Shown here: positions 1 through 17,960 of the stretch, in pieces | Layout of the letters: the number at the start of each line of letters is the position of its first letter | Position numbering within the stretch: position 1 is the stretch's first letter | Origin: Valencia hispanica | Taxonomy: Eukaryota > Chordata > Actinopteri > Cyprinodontiformes > Valenciidae | Direction of reading: 5' to 3' | DNA length: 64,000 nucleotides | NCBI GenBank assembly: GCA_963556495.2 | Contig: OY747715.1 | Span: 20,354,239 to 20,418,238, forward strand | Notes under the pieces: generated by a model | Told to the model about the DNA's origin: nothing | The model's input: the letters and a program-made list of their open reading frames with translations, nothing else | Database searches by the model: none | Program-made: the position numbers and the translations under genes

Positions 1-455
1 GGCACAGTGTCAAGACCATGTCCATTTTGCCCTGTTGTATTTGTTTTTCTTTGTAAAAGCTGTCAAATTTCTTGCTCTTTACAGCATCATAGTGAAAATT
101 ACAGAGAACTGATGGATTCATCTTTCTAATTAAGAAATCTGTAAAAAAAAAAAAGAGGCCTTATCTTGTAAATCCAGATAATTGTATGGATGAATAAAAC
201 ACCCAGCAGACATTAAGCACACAGGTATTTTCCTTGTTCTTGCTGTGCTGTCAGTTACAGATCCTCATTTGTGTGGACAGCAGAAACGTAGGAGGAATCT
301 GATTTGAGAGTATGACTATCTAAATACATCAACATGCCCGAGAGCGAAGTAAAAGTAATAAAAAAATAAAAATAAAAGGGTGGCAGCCGTTGATCACCTT
401 GAACTGCCTCTGAGCTACATTACGAGCAGAACATTAAATGGGACTGACAGACGCT
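1..455. other. sequence beyond the nsg2 3' end
   Basis: AT-rich sequence with A runs and no recognisable exon, RNA gene or repeat family. It lies past the most distal plausible nsg2 polyadenylation signal, so it is probably intergenic. A still longer 3'UTR cannot be excluded. Confidence 0.4.
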
Positions 456-1767
456 CAGCACAGGTCACAGCTTGTTTTATTCTCAATTCAAACAAATAGA
501 GCAGGGACAAGGTTACACACTGAGAAATTACGCCAGGTTTCAACACATCTAACAACATCACAATATCTGACTGAAGTGCTCTTGACAACATATTCAATGT
601 TACAAATTGAGGGGAAAATAAGTTATACACAAAGAAAGTATTGCTGCAGTTGAAGCCCATCTATGAATGTAACAGGACACTGCAGAGGAGTCTTGGCGAG
701 AGACGGTGATGTACAGAATATTTCCTTTTTAAAACATCAACATCATGTTTCAGAGAACTAGAAGGCTGGCAGCAGAAGCAAAATGTTCAGAGATCTAATC
801 AAAAAATAAAAAAGGAAACCTGGTTCTACAGTAGGTACACACAAAGCTAGCTTTAATGCAAAACTGTATTTACAGCTTAGGTGACTAGGGTATTCTGGGT
901 ATATGGCACAGCACACTGAAAATTATGATTTTTGTGTACAAGGTATCAAACAGCAACATAATAAATGTTTTTGAACTGGAGCAGGTATGGATGTGAAACT
1001 AAAGGTGGATCGGCTGAAGACATTACCTTCAAAAACAAAGACAAAACATTAAGAGATGAGGACAAAGAATGTTTGTAAAAAAGAAGGTTACAGAATAAAA
1101 GAAACAAAACAGGTATTGTATGTACGCACAGTAACACTTGAAACACTTAAGAAAGGAGAGCTAAAGAGAATTTTAACTAAATTAAACATGACACATTGCT
1201 GTAACTGGTGGCTTTTTACAAAGAATGGCAATCACTTTAAAAACATTTATAAATTACAGTAAAAAAGAAACCTACAAAATACAATAAATTAGAAGAAAGG
1301 ATAAAAAGAAGAATGAGTGGGCAGCATGTGAACTTTAACTAGCCGTCAACGATAATTCCTAATGAAAATTAGCATACAGGTGGGCAGACAACATATTCAG
1401 ATTATGTCTTAGCATGTGCTCATGTCCCTGAACGTCTGTGTCCACTGAACTTAAATTGAAGGAAACTGAACTTCTTTGCCCTCCGTTCAGATGAGAAAGT
1501 AAATACCTCCAAGAACTAAGAAAAGTTCTGTTATCTTCTGTTCAAGCACTGTTGCTGCAATGACAAAGATGACCTAAAATCTACGCTGGCTCAATGTCTG
1601 CATGCATGATTTTACTCTATATTTATTGTGGGGTTTTTTCTACGGTTCTAAATATTCACCAACTTGTCTGTGTGTTGCTGCATCCTAATCTACCTTCATT
1701 TTTATTTAGTTTTTCATATCTTTATGTTCACGTGTTTCTGTTTACATCTAACAACTGTTCGGCAAAC
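456..1767 (-). other. nsg2: probable nsg2 3'UTR
   Basis: This follows the nsg2 stop codon at 1768-1770 on the minus strand. It is AT-rich and holds no recognised repeat or convincing coding sequence. Several AATAAA-type signals occur on the minus strand, including one at 1622-1627 near the stop and a distal one at 476-481. Alternative polyadenylation is therefore possible. The extent is inferred. Confidence 0.45.
476..481 (-). terminator. nsg2: candidate distal polyadenylation signal of nsg2
   Basis: AATAAA reads on the minus strand about 1.3 kb after the stop codon. It is followed within about 40 bases by a GT-rich stretch, as expected of a cleavage site. Nearer copies of the hexamer exist, so the site actually used is not known. 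Confidence 0.35.
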
Positions 1768-5901
<4,134 letters not shown>

Positions 5902-6559
5902 TTAGGGGTTACACAGTTAGAAATATGGAATGTGCGCACTGGAGTGTGTCTGCTTGTCATAATAAATGGTAAGGTGCTGCTGACTGAGGTCAATGGCTTC
6001 TCGAGGCTATGTGTTCTGCTGAGTTACATGATGCATATCTCAAGATGGGACACGGTTTGAAACTACCTTGTTTTTATTAACACTACACGGTCCCATCAAA
6101 TGCATGATATTAAATCACTTAGGTGAATCAGAACATCCGTATCTTGTTAAATCCTCTTGTTTTGATTTTGTTTGTATTGTTTATCTGCATTCACACAATG
6201 CAGGATTTCTCTGTATATGTAGTCATACTACATGTGTTCTTAGTGATGATCAACTACCTTTAAAACATGTATTCTAACAAGGATGCCAAAGCTTTCAGAA
6301 AACACAAACTCTCAGAACATCACAGATCCTCCACCATACTTTACAGTGAGCAGAAGGTGCTTTTTCACATATTTATTCATCATTTCACACCAATCACAAC
6401 AGGAGTGTGCTTCTAACAGCCCAGTTCAGACTATATTTAGAGAAAAAGATGTGCTCCTTAACATGGTCACTTGAATTATAAAACTCTAACCGTATGATAT
6501 GAGATTCATTTGTATACCCCTCATGAGATTGCAAATAATTGAGGAAACTGCAAAGAGAT

Positions 6560-6765
6560 ACTTTATATATCTATGACATTGGTTTTTAATGATCTGTTGT
6601 AATTTTCTAATCTTAAATGTTGTATTTTCATTAGTTGTAAGCAAAGAACCAACATAATGAGCAGAAATAAAAGCTTGAAAATATCAATCTGTGTGTAAAT
6701 AATCTATAAAATGTGTTTCATTTAGTGAATTGAGTTATTGAACATTCAAAAAAAATTCTAATATT
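6560..6765 (+). mobile_element. Tc1/mariner-type element, right-end fragment
   Basis: The order of motifs matches the right end of a widespread fish Tc1/mariner family: TTTTCATTAGTTGTAAGC, then AATAAAAGCTTGAAAATAT, then a TGAATTGAG block with TTCTAATATTGAA at the end. No transposase remains here. A related but longer copy lies at 53240-54440. The family assignment is from memory of the consensus and is only moderately sure. Confidence 0.5.
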
Positions 6766-8149
6766 GAATGGCTGTATGTAAATTTACAGCAGCGGTTTTA
6801 AAGATGGAGATATTCTTCAACCGTCTTTTTTAACATTATGTTGCAAGTCCTGTCTTCATTAGATGTGAATTTTACCCTATTTTAACTGCTTTATTGAAGG
6901 TCACTCCAATATGATCTTGTCAATCCATAGGTCTAATCAAAACAACTTCTTATCGGCACAGGTGGTAGTGGATTTCCAAAATACTATATAATCTATCTAG
7001 GTTGCTATGTCACAATCCAAAATGTTCATATCAGTTCCTACAACAATAAATTATCAAATGTCTCTTGAGCTGATTAGGAAAATCAACATCCAGCAAAAGC
7101 CTCTAAAAGTTATAGAAATGCATTTACTTCCGAATGATGCAAATGTAGTTGAAGTTGTAAAATATTCCTTTCCCTGGCAGGCAAGACAATGCTGCTAATG
7201 GCTATATTACCTTAAAAAAGGGAATGTTCCTTTATATTTCCAAATTGACGTCCTGATTTATTCATTTAAAATGAGTGTTTGATTAAAATTATGCAAATCA
7301 AGTTCAAAGGATAGCTGTAGGTATGTGTGCAGTGCTGGTGTATGATTGTATCTTTTCATATGCTCAAAAAAAATGCAACATCCGATTTGGGTTATCAGAC
7401 AGCTAAAAAATCTAATTTTCCATGCTGGATAAATATTTCTAATGTCCTGTTTTCCATCCTTGACTAGTGCCGAAGCCATTTCGGATTACTGCTCTACACA
7501 CAATCTCTCATGGTGAGATGTAGAGCAATTACACAAGTGAGATCATCAGTCTCCAACAGTGTTATGAGGGTGGACAGGGACACGCACACTAAGTGACTGT
7601 TTACCCGGTGTCAACTGAGGGACACGGCTCTCACCCTTGGTTGCTTCTGACACTTCTGCTAAATTACATCTCCTCATATCACACGGTGCTATACATTAAA
7701 AGGAGGCATTTAAAGTCACCGTGACCCGCCTTTTGAAACTACAGCAGACGGGAAGTGACTGATTAAAACCCGCTCAACAGCTTCTTTTGAATCGATCAGT
7801 AGTGATGGAAATGAAATGTCTTATTAAGAAGAGGGATTACAGCAAAGCTTCTCAGATCACCGAGGAAGCAGCATAAGTATTTACTATTTGTGTACAGTAC
7901 TTTGCTTAGACACATAAAATAAAGACTCCAGCTGTTAATGTCTGAGGAGATTTTTCACTTCTGTGTACAACTACAACATATTAGGTTTAATCTGACTTCA
8001 TCTATGCATTTCTGGTGTATATGTCAAATAGTTAATTATTGGTTAAATTAAACAATGGTAACACATCACAAAAGGTGCTTGTAACTTTGTAGAGTTACAG
8101 AGGAAGGAAAAAAATGATAATGTGTCAATAGTTCATGCCTAATACCTCT

Positions 8150-8216
8150 TATAGCTATATAAAAGCGCTTTATAAATAAAGTTTGAATGATTGATTGACT
8201 GATTGATTGATTGATA
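8150..8216 (+). mobile_element. L2-type LINE 3' tail
   Basis: A short stretch, AAAGCGCTTTATAAATAAAG, followed by tandem TTGATTGA-type units. This is the usual 3' end of fish L2-like LINEs. The body is absent, so it is a severely 5'-truncated copy. Confidence 0.6.
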
Positions 8217-9835
8217 ATACAGAATATAGGCAGTGTGTACAAAAGCAAACCTGACTGGTATAGATGTTCATGATTTCATCTCATTAGTGACAAATATTTA
8301 TCCATATATTATTAATACAACACAAAAGAAATATTTTAATCACCCATAAATAAATCATTGTCCTAAGCAGTGACAGTTTTTGGCCTGGGTAATATGGCTC
8401 ATCGGCTATGGCACCATTCCCATTTCAGAATGGGTGACACAAGTTCTTAAATAAATCAAAGATATGTCAGTCAAGGGACTGTGTGAGGATAATGACACTG
8501 AAAGTGGCGACAGATATGCAAATTACTGTCTGTTTCTTCCGGTGAACTAGTGATCATTTCTAGTTCAAAATCCAAAATACTTGTGACTGGTTAGACTGGT
8601 GGAATCTGATTTCTCTTTTTGAGGGAGTATTAGCAGTCAGTATCTAAAATTGTTTTCAAAGGGTTTTCAGATGGGGGAAAGGTTTGGACTGGTCACTACA
8701 GTAAAATCTTCAAATATGTTCATGCAATTATAAACCTTTACAGTGCTGTCTGTCTACTGACATATATGTACCTGCTTTGCTTGCTGGCTAGACCTAAACA
8801 CACTAATGAACTTGTGATGGGCAGGAAGAAGCACATAGTTTGCTCTGGTAACACCCAAAGTGCTGAAAACAGATACAGAAAGGAATTTGTGTTACAAATG
8901 GACTAGAGACGTAGCCAGGATGGCAGAGAGAAAAGAGAGATAGCCCTAATGGTACCCGAGGTGTTGTCCACTTGTTAGTATTACATTATTATATTAGAAT
9001 ATGTGCGACTTGTTTTCTATTAGTTTGTTGCTCACTTTGATTGGATTTAATAATTTTGTAGAAGGAAGCAAAGATTAGCTCCAGACAGAGAAGGAGTCAG
9101 CAGCAGAGGTGTTTGAATCAAATATGAAAATTGGTGACAGTTATTTGAATATAAATTTTTTTTGCGATAACCAAGTAAACACTTTTGTAATAATCTTGAT
9201 TCATCATGAATAGATGTATACCAAATGGTTTACCAAAGGATATTTAATTTGTGTTTTGTATTATTAGCTTATAGCCATACTTTGCACACTTAATTTGGAC
9301 GTAATGATTTTGTAGGGCGGATGCCATGACATAAACAAAGGAGCCTGCAGGAGCCGCAGCTGTAGCTGCAGCACCAGTATCATCATTAGGCATGTGAACT
9401 CGTAACATTTAATTATTTTAACATTTTATAGGTTTTTTATAGATTTTAACATTTTATAGATAATGAATCAGAAAAGGTCTTAATTCCAATTATAATTACC
9501 TATTAGGCTACCTATTAAAATAGATAGAAGCAAATTCGAAACAGGTCAATAACAGTGGATCATTGAAAACATAATAAATGAAATAAGTAAAGCCTTGCTT
9601 CACCTTATATGCTTATTCACCATTGTGGCATTACTGACAGACTAACCAAGACAGCACCAATGATGGGAGAAGACCAAGTGATGAAAGGGAGAGGAGGAGA
9701 AATAAAGACAGAGTGAGACACCAATAGGCGAATAGTGTATGAATGATGGTATGTGTACTAAGGCTGGGCCGGTTTGGATTTTTTCTTACCACGGTCGGTA
9801 ATCAACAAATTCCCACGGTTTTGCGATATACCCAT

Positions 9836-10564
<729 letters not shown>

Positions 10565-11815
10565 TGCATAACGAGGTGTACCTTGAGGCCAAACTACAGC
10601 CACGCCTATATGTCAAAGACGGCTCTGTCTGTGGTTAAGGCAGAGCGCGTCCCGCAACAACTTATCCAGGAGAGGAGAGCACTGTAGCTCCTGCTTTGGC
10701 CCCCAGTGTTTCCCACACATAGACGAATCTGTGGCGGTGCGCGGCTTGAAATGCAAACACATGAAGTGTTATTATGTCTCACAAAAAATTGCGCTCACAC
10801 ACAAGTGTGCAGGGCATTTAAAAAAATTTTTTTTGGGGCGGTGATGACGGTGAGGCGCTCAGACCCGCGGTGGGCATCACGTTACAGCGGTATGGCGGTA
10901 ATCCGGTTACCGCCCCAGGCCTAATGTGTACTGTGTTTGTTAGCAATCTAATGCTAAATAATAAATAAATTTGGTAGTTCACTGGTGGAAGGACAGAGAT
11001 GAAAAAGCAAAGACAAAGGGGGAAAAGGAAAGGACATGCAAAGAAGAGAAAAAGGTGACCAACAGAAGCAGGTAAAGAAAGACTGATACCCTTTTTTTTT
11101 CTTTACAACAAATATCACAGCTTGTCTGAGCTAAGCCCAGGTACTTCTTAAAGGCTGGAGACACCCTTGTTGTCCAAAAGCTAACTGTAACATTCAGAAA
11201 TTTTGAAATATTTCAACAGCCAATGTCATTAGTAAGTTTTGCCAAAATTTGGTTAAAAGGATATTGGAAGAGCAGTTTGTTTAATTAGACACCTTAATCA
11301 GAGATCATCAATTAAAATGTTTGACTTATGAACTACTTTTTAAGTACTCACAGATTTCTGCATTTTTAATGAACTTTTATAATTTTTTTGCATCTCATTT
11401 ATAAATGTTTCCAATACTTATTACCTGTGTGTCTCAGATTTATTCATAACTTGATTTATGGATTAATTTATTTTTGATTTCTTAGTATGTATAAATAGTT
11501 TGTTATAGTGGGACAAAAAAGTAGTTGGCAGGCACCAATGTGCAAGTTGTCCCTCTTAAAAAAATGAAAGAGGTCTGTAATTTTTATCATAGGTAGCCTA
11601 TACGTCAACTATGAAAGACAGTTGTAATGTAAAATAAAATTTAAAAGAAAAATCCAGAAAATCACATTGTATGATTTTGTAAGAATTTATTTGTATAATG
11701 GTGCAGAAAATAAGCATTTAGTACCTAAAACCAAGCAAGAATTCTGGCCCTCACAGACTCGTTACTCCTTCTTTAAGAAGCTCTTCTATCCTCCTCTCAT
11801 TACCTGTATTAATGG

Positions 11816-12752
11816 TAGTGCTGTCATGAGATTAAATTTTCTTTGAGATTTATCAATTATGATCTGTAATTAATTAATCTAATTAATCTCTTTTTTAATG
11901 TCACCTAATAATTGCTGAGAAAAGCCCTCATCTTGAGGTATTTTCTTTTAAATTCATTACATTATTGTGGTAGAACAAAAGTTTCATATATATTTTTAAA
12001 ACTGGCTTTATGAAGTCATTTATTTTATTTAACAGACTTGAACAGATGCAGTCCCAGCCATTTACATTCTTCTGTTTTTGTGACTAGTCCCAAGTGGCGC
12101 CTGCAATCTTCTGCTTCGAGAATGTGCGATTCATAAGCGTTCTGGACGCAGTGAGGTAAATATCTTCTGAGTCCAGCTGGATTACAGGTTAAAACACATA
12201 ATATGCTTGCCATACAGGTGGACCTGGGCAGCCGGGTAGAGCTGCAGTGTGCGGTGCAGACTGGTTAATGCTGTGAGCTCTGAGATAGGAGAGCGCCCCG
12301 CTGCTCGGTGAGAAGAGTAACAATGTCACATGCTTCACCCAAAAGTTTCCAATAACCCCATAAAAAGTTGCTAGATTTGCCGCTAGTTGTTCTTGTTTCG
12401 TTTTTTGAGAAAGACTCGCAAGAGGGTTCTAAAAAGTCGCCAAATATAGCAAAGTTGCCAACATTGAAGGGCAACTCAAAGTTCCTCCTCACTGCGCCCT
12501 CCCCACCATGGTGGAAGCCAGTAATCTTCTGATGATTTTAACACCCAATAGATGCCCACTTTAGGGTGTGGTTAACCTCGAACAACTCAAGCACAAGAAG
12601 CCCAGTGCACAAAACGGGTTTTATTTAAAGGGAACTCGCATGCAGAAACTGTAAAATTAAAGATTAAAAATTAGGGAAATGCGATTAAAAAACATAGCGT
12701 GCTAAATATGGCTGTAATTAATCGCAATTAACGCGATAATTTGATACACCTA
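11816..12752. mobile_element. hAT-type element nested in the Tc1 copy
   Basis: The exact 8-mer ATTAATGG occurs at 11808-11815 and at 12753-12760. It flanks a 937-base segment that is foreign to the Tc1 copy. The outer ends start TAGTGCTGTCATGAGATTAA and, on the other strand, TAGGTGTATCAAATTATCGC, followed by a GTTAATTGCGATTAATT block. This AATCGCGATTAAT style of terminus is familiar from fish hAT elements. Joining the Tc1 flanks across the insert restores Tc1 sequence. No transposase is visible, so the element is non-autonomous. Confidence 0.8.
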
Positions 12753-12835
12753 ATTAATGGCATCTGTTTGAACTTGTTATCTTTATAAAAGACACCTGTC
12801 CACACCTTCAAACAGTCAGACTCCAACCTCCACCA

Positions 12836-12915
12836 TGGCCAAGATCAGAGAGCTGTCCAAGGACACCAGGGACAAGATTGTACATCTGCACAAGGCTGGG
12901 ATGAGCCAATCTACA
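12836..12915 (+). pseudogene. Tc1 transposase N-terminal fragment
   Basis: ATG opens a short frame whose product, MAKIRELSKDTRDKIVHLHK and onward to AGMSQ, matches the N-terminal helix-turn-helix of Tc1-type transposases. It is cut off by the Rex1-type insertion a few codons later. The catalytic region is lost or degenerate, so it cannot be active. Confidence 0.8.
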
Positions 12916-12916
12916 A

Positions 12917-14577
12917 TAGATACTACATCTACATACAATCTACATACATTCTAGAATTGTGCTGCTCTGGGTGGCTGCATGTTGGAGTGGCTCTTTTGGT
13001 TACATATTAAGTTTAGTTTTTTTGTACATTGATTACTCTTTTTTCTTGAGGAAGATAGTATTTTTTTGACCTGTATACTTTCTAGTTTCTACCCCCTTTG
13101 CCTCCCCCTCCCACTTGTCTGTCTCCAAAAGTCAGGTAAGGAGGTACCTGGAGAGACTGAACCAGAAAAGGCTGCAGGTCCAGATGGTGTCAGTCCCAGA
13201 GTCCTGAAGGCCTGTGCAGAGCAGCTCTGTGGGATTCTGCAGCACCTCCTCAACCTTAGCCTAACTCAGGAGAAGGTTCCAGTGTTGTGGAAGAAAACCA
13301 TGCCTTGTTCCAGTACCAAAGAGGACTCACCCATTAGTCATCAATGACTATAGACCTGTTGCCCTGACATCCCACATCATGAAGGTCCTGGAGAGATTCC
13401 TGTTGGCACCCCTGAGTAAGCAAACAAGAACGTATCAGGACCTGCTGCAGTTTGCTTATCGCTGTGGAGTTGGAGTTGAAGATGCCATCATCCACCTACT
13501 TCAACCAACCCACTGTCATCTGGACAATGCAGGCAGCACTGTGAGGATCATGTTCTTTGATTTCTCTAGTGTATTTAACACAATTCAGACTGATTTGCTT
13601 TGTCAGAAACTCCTGAAGACAAAGATGGAGCCCTCAACAATCGCCTGGATCAATTACTACAGACAGACCACAGTTTGTGAGACTGAAGAATTGTGTGTCA
13701 AACCAGGTGGTCAGCAGCACAGGAGCACCACAGGGGACCGTACTCTCACCATTCCTTTTCACTCTGTACACCTCAGACTTCCAGTACAAATCAGAGACCT
13801 GTCATCTGCAGAAATACTCAGATGACTCTGCAATTGTCGTGTGTATCAGTGATGGACAAAAAGCTGAATACAGAGAGCTGGTGGACCGCTTTGTGACATG
13901 GTGTGGAAACAGTCGTCTTACCTCGAATGTAAACAAAACAAAGGAGATGATTGTAGATTTCAGAAGAAACAGGGATAAGTCAAAAACTGTTTCCATCATG
14001 GGAGAAGAAGTGGAGGTGGTTGAGGAGTATAAATACCTCAGAGTTCACCTTGACAACAGACTGGACTGGAGGCGCAACAGTGAAACTGTCTACAAGAAGG
14101 GACAGAGCAGACTGTACTTCTTGAGGAAGCTTTTGTCCTTCAAGGTTTGCAGCAAGATGCTGCAGATCTTAACAAGTCTGTTGTGGAGAGTGTAATCTCT
14201 TCATCCGTCATCTGTTGGGGTAGCAGCATCAGAGCCAGGGATTTAAAAAGGCTAAACAACCTGATAAAGAAGGCTGGTTCTGTTCTTGGGACGACTGTGG
14301 AACCTCTGGAGACAATGATGCAAAGAAGGATTCTTCATAAAATCAAAAAATTATGGACAACCCTGAGCATCCTCTTCATGAGACAGTCATACAACAACAG
14401 AGCGTCTTCAGTCGGAAGCTTCTTCAGTTTCGCTGCAATACAGACCGCTACAGGAAATCTTTCCTGCCCACAGCCATCATCATCTACAACAACTCCTTAA
14501 AGAATTAATTACATGAGCTATACCAACACTTAATTTCCCTCTGGGATCAATAAAGTATCTTTGAATTTGAATTGAAT
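12917..14577 (+). mobile_element. Rex1-type LINE fragment with reverse transcriptase
   Basis: Reverse transcriptase remains are spread over three frames. AAGPDGVSPRVLKACAEQL is at about 13170-13230. FDFSSVFNTIQTDLL is near 13560. GAPQGTVLSPFLFTLYTSDF and YSDDSAIV, the latter replacing the usual YADD-type catalytic box, are near 13725-13840. NKTKEMIVDFRR is near 13935. Frameshifts and stops separate them, so it is a dead copy. The 3' end, AATTTCCCTCTGGGATCAAT with AAAGTATCTTTGAATTTGAA, is typical of Rex1. It interrupts the Tc1 element at 11504-15170. The 5' end is truncated and its exact boundary is uncertain. Confidence 0.85.
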
Positions 14578-15369
14578 AGGCAAGCAGCTTTGTGAGACGA
14601 GATTAACTGTTGGAGCAATTATTAGAAAATGGAATAAATGCAAGATCACTGACAATCTGCCTTGTCTGGGACTCCATGCAAGATACCACCTCGTGTAACA
14701 CATGATTTTGAGAACGGTGAGGAAATAACCCAGTCAATGACCCGAAGAGAGACCCCAATCCAATAGAGAATCTGTGGCGGGAGTTGTAAGTCCGTGTTGC
14801 CCTGCGACAGCCCCAAAATATCACAGCTCTAGAGAAGATCTGCATTGAAGAATGGGCCAAAATACAAGTTACAGTGTGTGCAAACCTGATAAGACCTACA
14901 GGAAATGTTAGACCTCTGCCATTGCCATCCAAGGTTACTTTACAAAGGATTAAAAATAAAATTTGTTATGGGCCAAATACTTATTTTCTGCACCATTATA
15001 CAAACACATTTAAAAAAAATCATACATTCTGATTTCCTGGATTTTTTTTTAACAATCTGTTTCTCACAACTGATGTGTACCTATTAAGAAAATTAGAGAC
15101 CCCTCTCATCCTTTTAAGTAGGAAAACTTGCACAATCTGTGGCTGCCAAATAGTTTTTTGCCCCAGTGTATCTGCACATGGTGTTAATTTCATGAGAATA
15201 GCCATAAATTATTTAAATTAAAAATGTACCAACTTTCATTCTTATTTTAAATAGAATTGAATGAAAAGGTTGTGTCGAAACATAACACCATCAGCTGATG
15301 TACCGCTGTAAACTGTCAGGAATAAAGAAATAAACACATTTAAATTTGTACAAGTTATCTGCTTTCTAA

Positions 15370-15505
15370 ATTCCATCCATCCATTATCTGTACCAGTCCA
15401 TCCTATGCAGGGTTGCCGGGGGTGGGGGGGCTGGTGCCTATCTCCAGCAGTCACAGGGAGAGAGGCGGGGTACACCCTGGACAGGTCGCCACTTCATCGC
15501 AGGGT
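15370..15505. repeat. dispersed fish repeat, family unresolved
   Basis: CATCCATCCATTATCTGTAC followed by a G-rich stretch, GAGGCGGGGTACACCCTGGA and CAGGTCGCCACTTCATCGCA is a phrase seen again and again in teleost genomes. It is probably part of a LINE or SINE tail. I cannot name the family with confidence. Confidence 0.55.
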
Positions 15506-17317
15506 TTCTAAATTCATTTTTCAGAAAATAAAAACAGCATCTGGCTTGAAGACAAATAATTAAAGTTGTGTATAAAAGGTTTATGAAAATTATTCTGTTA
15601 TCTTGCCTGTTTATCTCCAGACTGTAAATTACCCATCAGCCAAGTGTTTACATTTCTTCAAACAGCTCACTCCCTACCTGCCTTTTTTTCTTAAACTACC
15701 TGTGTGAATCTTTTTTTTTTTTTTTTATAATTCCGAGTGAGGGTTATTTTATCAACAAAATACACTCTGCTTTAATTATTTATAGCTGCATGTTGCATCA
15801 AAGGTTCAAAGACATTTTCACAGCCTGTTTTCACCGGCATTTCACATAAGATTTGCCTTCCCTTTTTTTATGACATTGTGCTTTGTTCGAATGCAATGCA
15901 CCACCCACGCTTTTACCACTATAAGCTGACAAGCCATATGGAGGAGCAGACACTTCCTCATATTCACTCAAGGAATAGGAGTGTGTGTGCCTGCGCAAAG
16001 GGGAAAAAGAAAGGTGGGGGTGTGACAGTAGAGAGAAACTTATTGATAAACTGAGTGACACGGGAGGCAAAGTGAGATATGAGAGAGGAGCTGACAAAGA
16101 CAATAAATCAGCAAGCAAAAGGCAGACAGAGTATGAGAGATCCAGAGGTAGATGGAGATTCCTTCCTCTTTCAGTAGCAGATGTGAGACGTGGACAGGCT
16201 CAGAGGCAAGTATGGGGGCAATGCTGATGCAATTCCATCCTCCTATCGCCCCTCCTTTCAGTGACAACACAGAAAAAAACTCATTTATCTGATGTAATAA
16301 TTTCTTTTAAAAAATATTTTTATTTTCAGCTCTCCTATGTGCTTCTGTTGCAGGATATTCGGTTTTAAAAAACCAGCTACATGTGTACATGGTCTAAATA
16401 TATGTTGTCTGGATGTGAAATGAAAACTTTGGACTTTATTCTTTCACTGTACAAAACTGAAGAGCTTAAATGTCATTGACCAGGTTATGGCAAAGGCCAG
16501 AATGTCATTCTGACTCAACATCTAAAAGCAGACAGTCTATGCCCTGTTAAAAGATAATTATAGTAATCAGACCTAATTAAGGTACGACATCAATTCATCA
16601 GCATCACTTTTGTCTTGATAATAGTTCTTGTATTGATGAAATGCTTTTCCAGAACAGTTTAAATAAAAATTTTAAAAGAATTTTATTTGATTATCTTGTT
16701 CTGACGAGTTAACAATCATTCAGAATGGGAAAGATGTGGATGATGGCCAGGTGGAGCAAATCAAAGCAGTACAATATGTGTCAAAAAGTGTTTCAATTTA
16801 GATGCTGTTATGGTCAGATACTAACATAGTAAAAAAAAACTTATTTGTACTCTGCCTAAGTATACTGTTGGTCAAAATGCTCGTTAATAAAGAAAAATGG
16901 AAAGTGTTGAATCAAACATACAAGTCAACATATGGAGTGTTAAATCAATGCTGTTACCATATGGTAACATGTTTTTATTTTAAATGTAAATCAAAGCAGT
17001 TCTCTTCCATTACAGTGCAAAATGTGTATGTTTCTAAATCACTACATTGTGGTAAGAGTTTATGTCAAATTTTTCAGTACAGGGGGTATATGATTTCACT
17101 GCATTTGTATAAAAAGGAAGCAAGGAACAGAATATATCAGAATTATAATGAACAGACTCTGTTCTCTAATTGAGTGGCATTATGTGAGAAAATTATCTTT
17201 ATATGTACTTATCTGTTTTATAAGACTGTAGAAGGGCTGGCTGGGAATTATTTATGTTCAGATAGTCAAGATCGATAGGTTATCTGACAAAGAATAACTT
17301 GGGAGTTTTCCTGATTG

Positions 17318-17960
17318 ATTTTTCAGTTCAATTCAATTTCAATTCAGTTTCACAACAGATGTCATTTCAAGGCACTTTACAAGACAAGTCATTTCAACAC
17401 AATCACACAAACATTCCAGTTAGTTGAAAGTTTTAGTTAGTTTCCTATTTAAGGAATCCCAGCAGATTGCATCGACTCATTGACTGGCAGTTGTGTCCCG
17501 TTGATGCAGACTTATAACCACAGCAGTCCCTCATACTGAGCAAGCATGTAGTGACAGTGGAGAGGAAAAACTCCCCTTTACCAGGAAGAAACCTTGAACA
17601 GAGCCTGGCTCACTACAAATGGCCATCTGCCACGACCATCTGGGGGTTCAAGAAGACAGAGCACAGACACAGAAAGAATTGAAGATCTGATATAAGAGTA
17701 CTTTCTATATTAAAATAAGGAAAAAGTTGATAAGAGGACACGGGGGATGTTCAGCCACCGAGACCATCATCCCAGTCGACACCCCCTATCCAACAGGCAT
17801 TGTAGCTAAGCAGGATACCAGACCAGGTGTACGTTCTATGGATTCAGCAAGTCAAAAAGCAAAGTACTATTATGCAAAATCTTTGTTACCCTGTGACTGC
17901 AGACCAGTCCAGGGTGTACCCTGCCTCTCGCCGGCTGAGCGTCCAAATCTAAGAGAAAGC
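17318..17960 (-). mobile_element. L2-type LINE 3' region, minus orientation
   Basis: Read on the minus strand, the block contains CATCGACTGGGATGA-type sequence, then CTTGAACCCCCAGATGGTCG, GGCAGATGGCCATTTG and the end phrase AAAGTGCCTTGAAATGACAT. It is collinear with the plus-strand copy at 31890-32425 and clearly similar by eye. The two copies form an inverted pair about 14 kb apart within nsg2 intron 3. No coding part remains. Confidence 0.72.

Larger units (their letters stand above)
11504..15170 (+). mobile_element. Tc1/mariner-type element with two nested insertions
   Basis: The left end TATAGTGGGACAAAAAAGTA at 11504 and the right end ending CCCCAGTGTA at 15170 are inverted repeats of each other and are flanked by TA, the Tc1 target. 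Transposase remnants on the plus strand begin near 12835 with KIRELSKDTRDKIVHLHKAG. They resume after a 1.66-kb insertion with GTTGGAGCAATTATTAGAAA and degenerate remains. After subtracting a hAT-type insert of 0.94 kb and a Rex1-type insert of 1.66 kb, the element is about 2.06 kb, or about 1.6-2 kb allowing for uncertain junctions, near normal Tc1 length. Confidence 0.82.
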
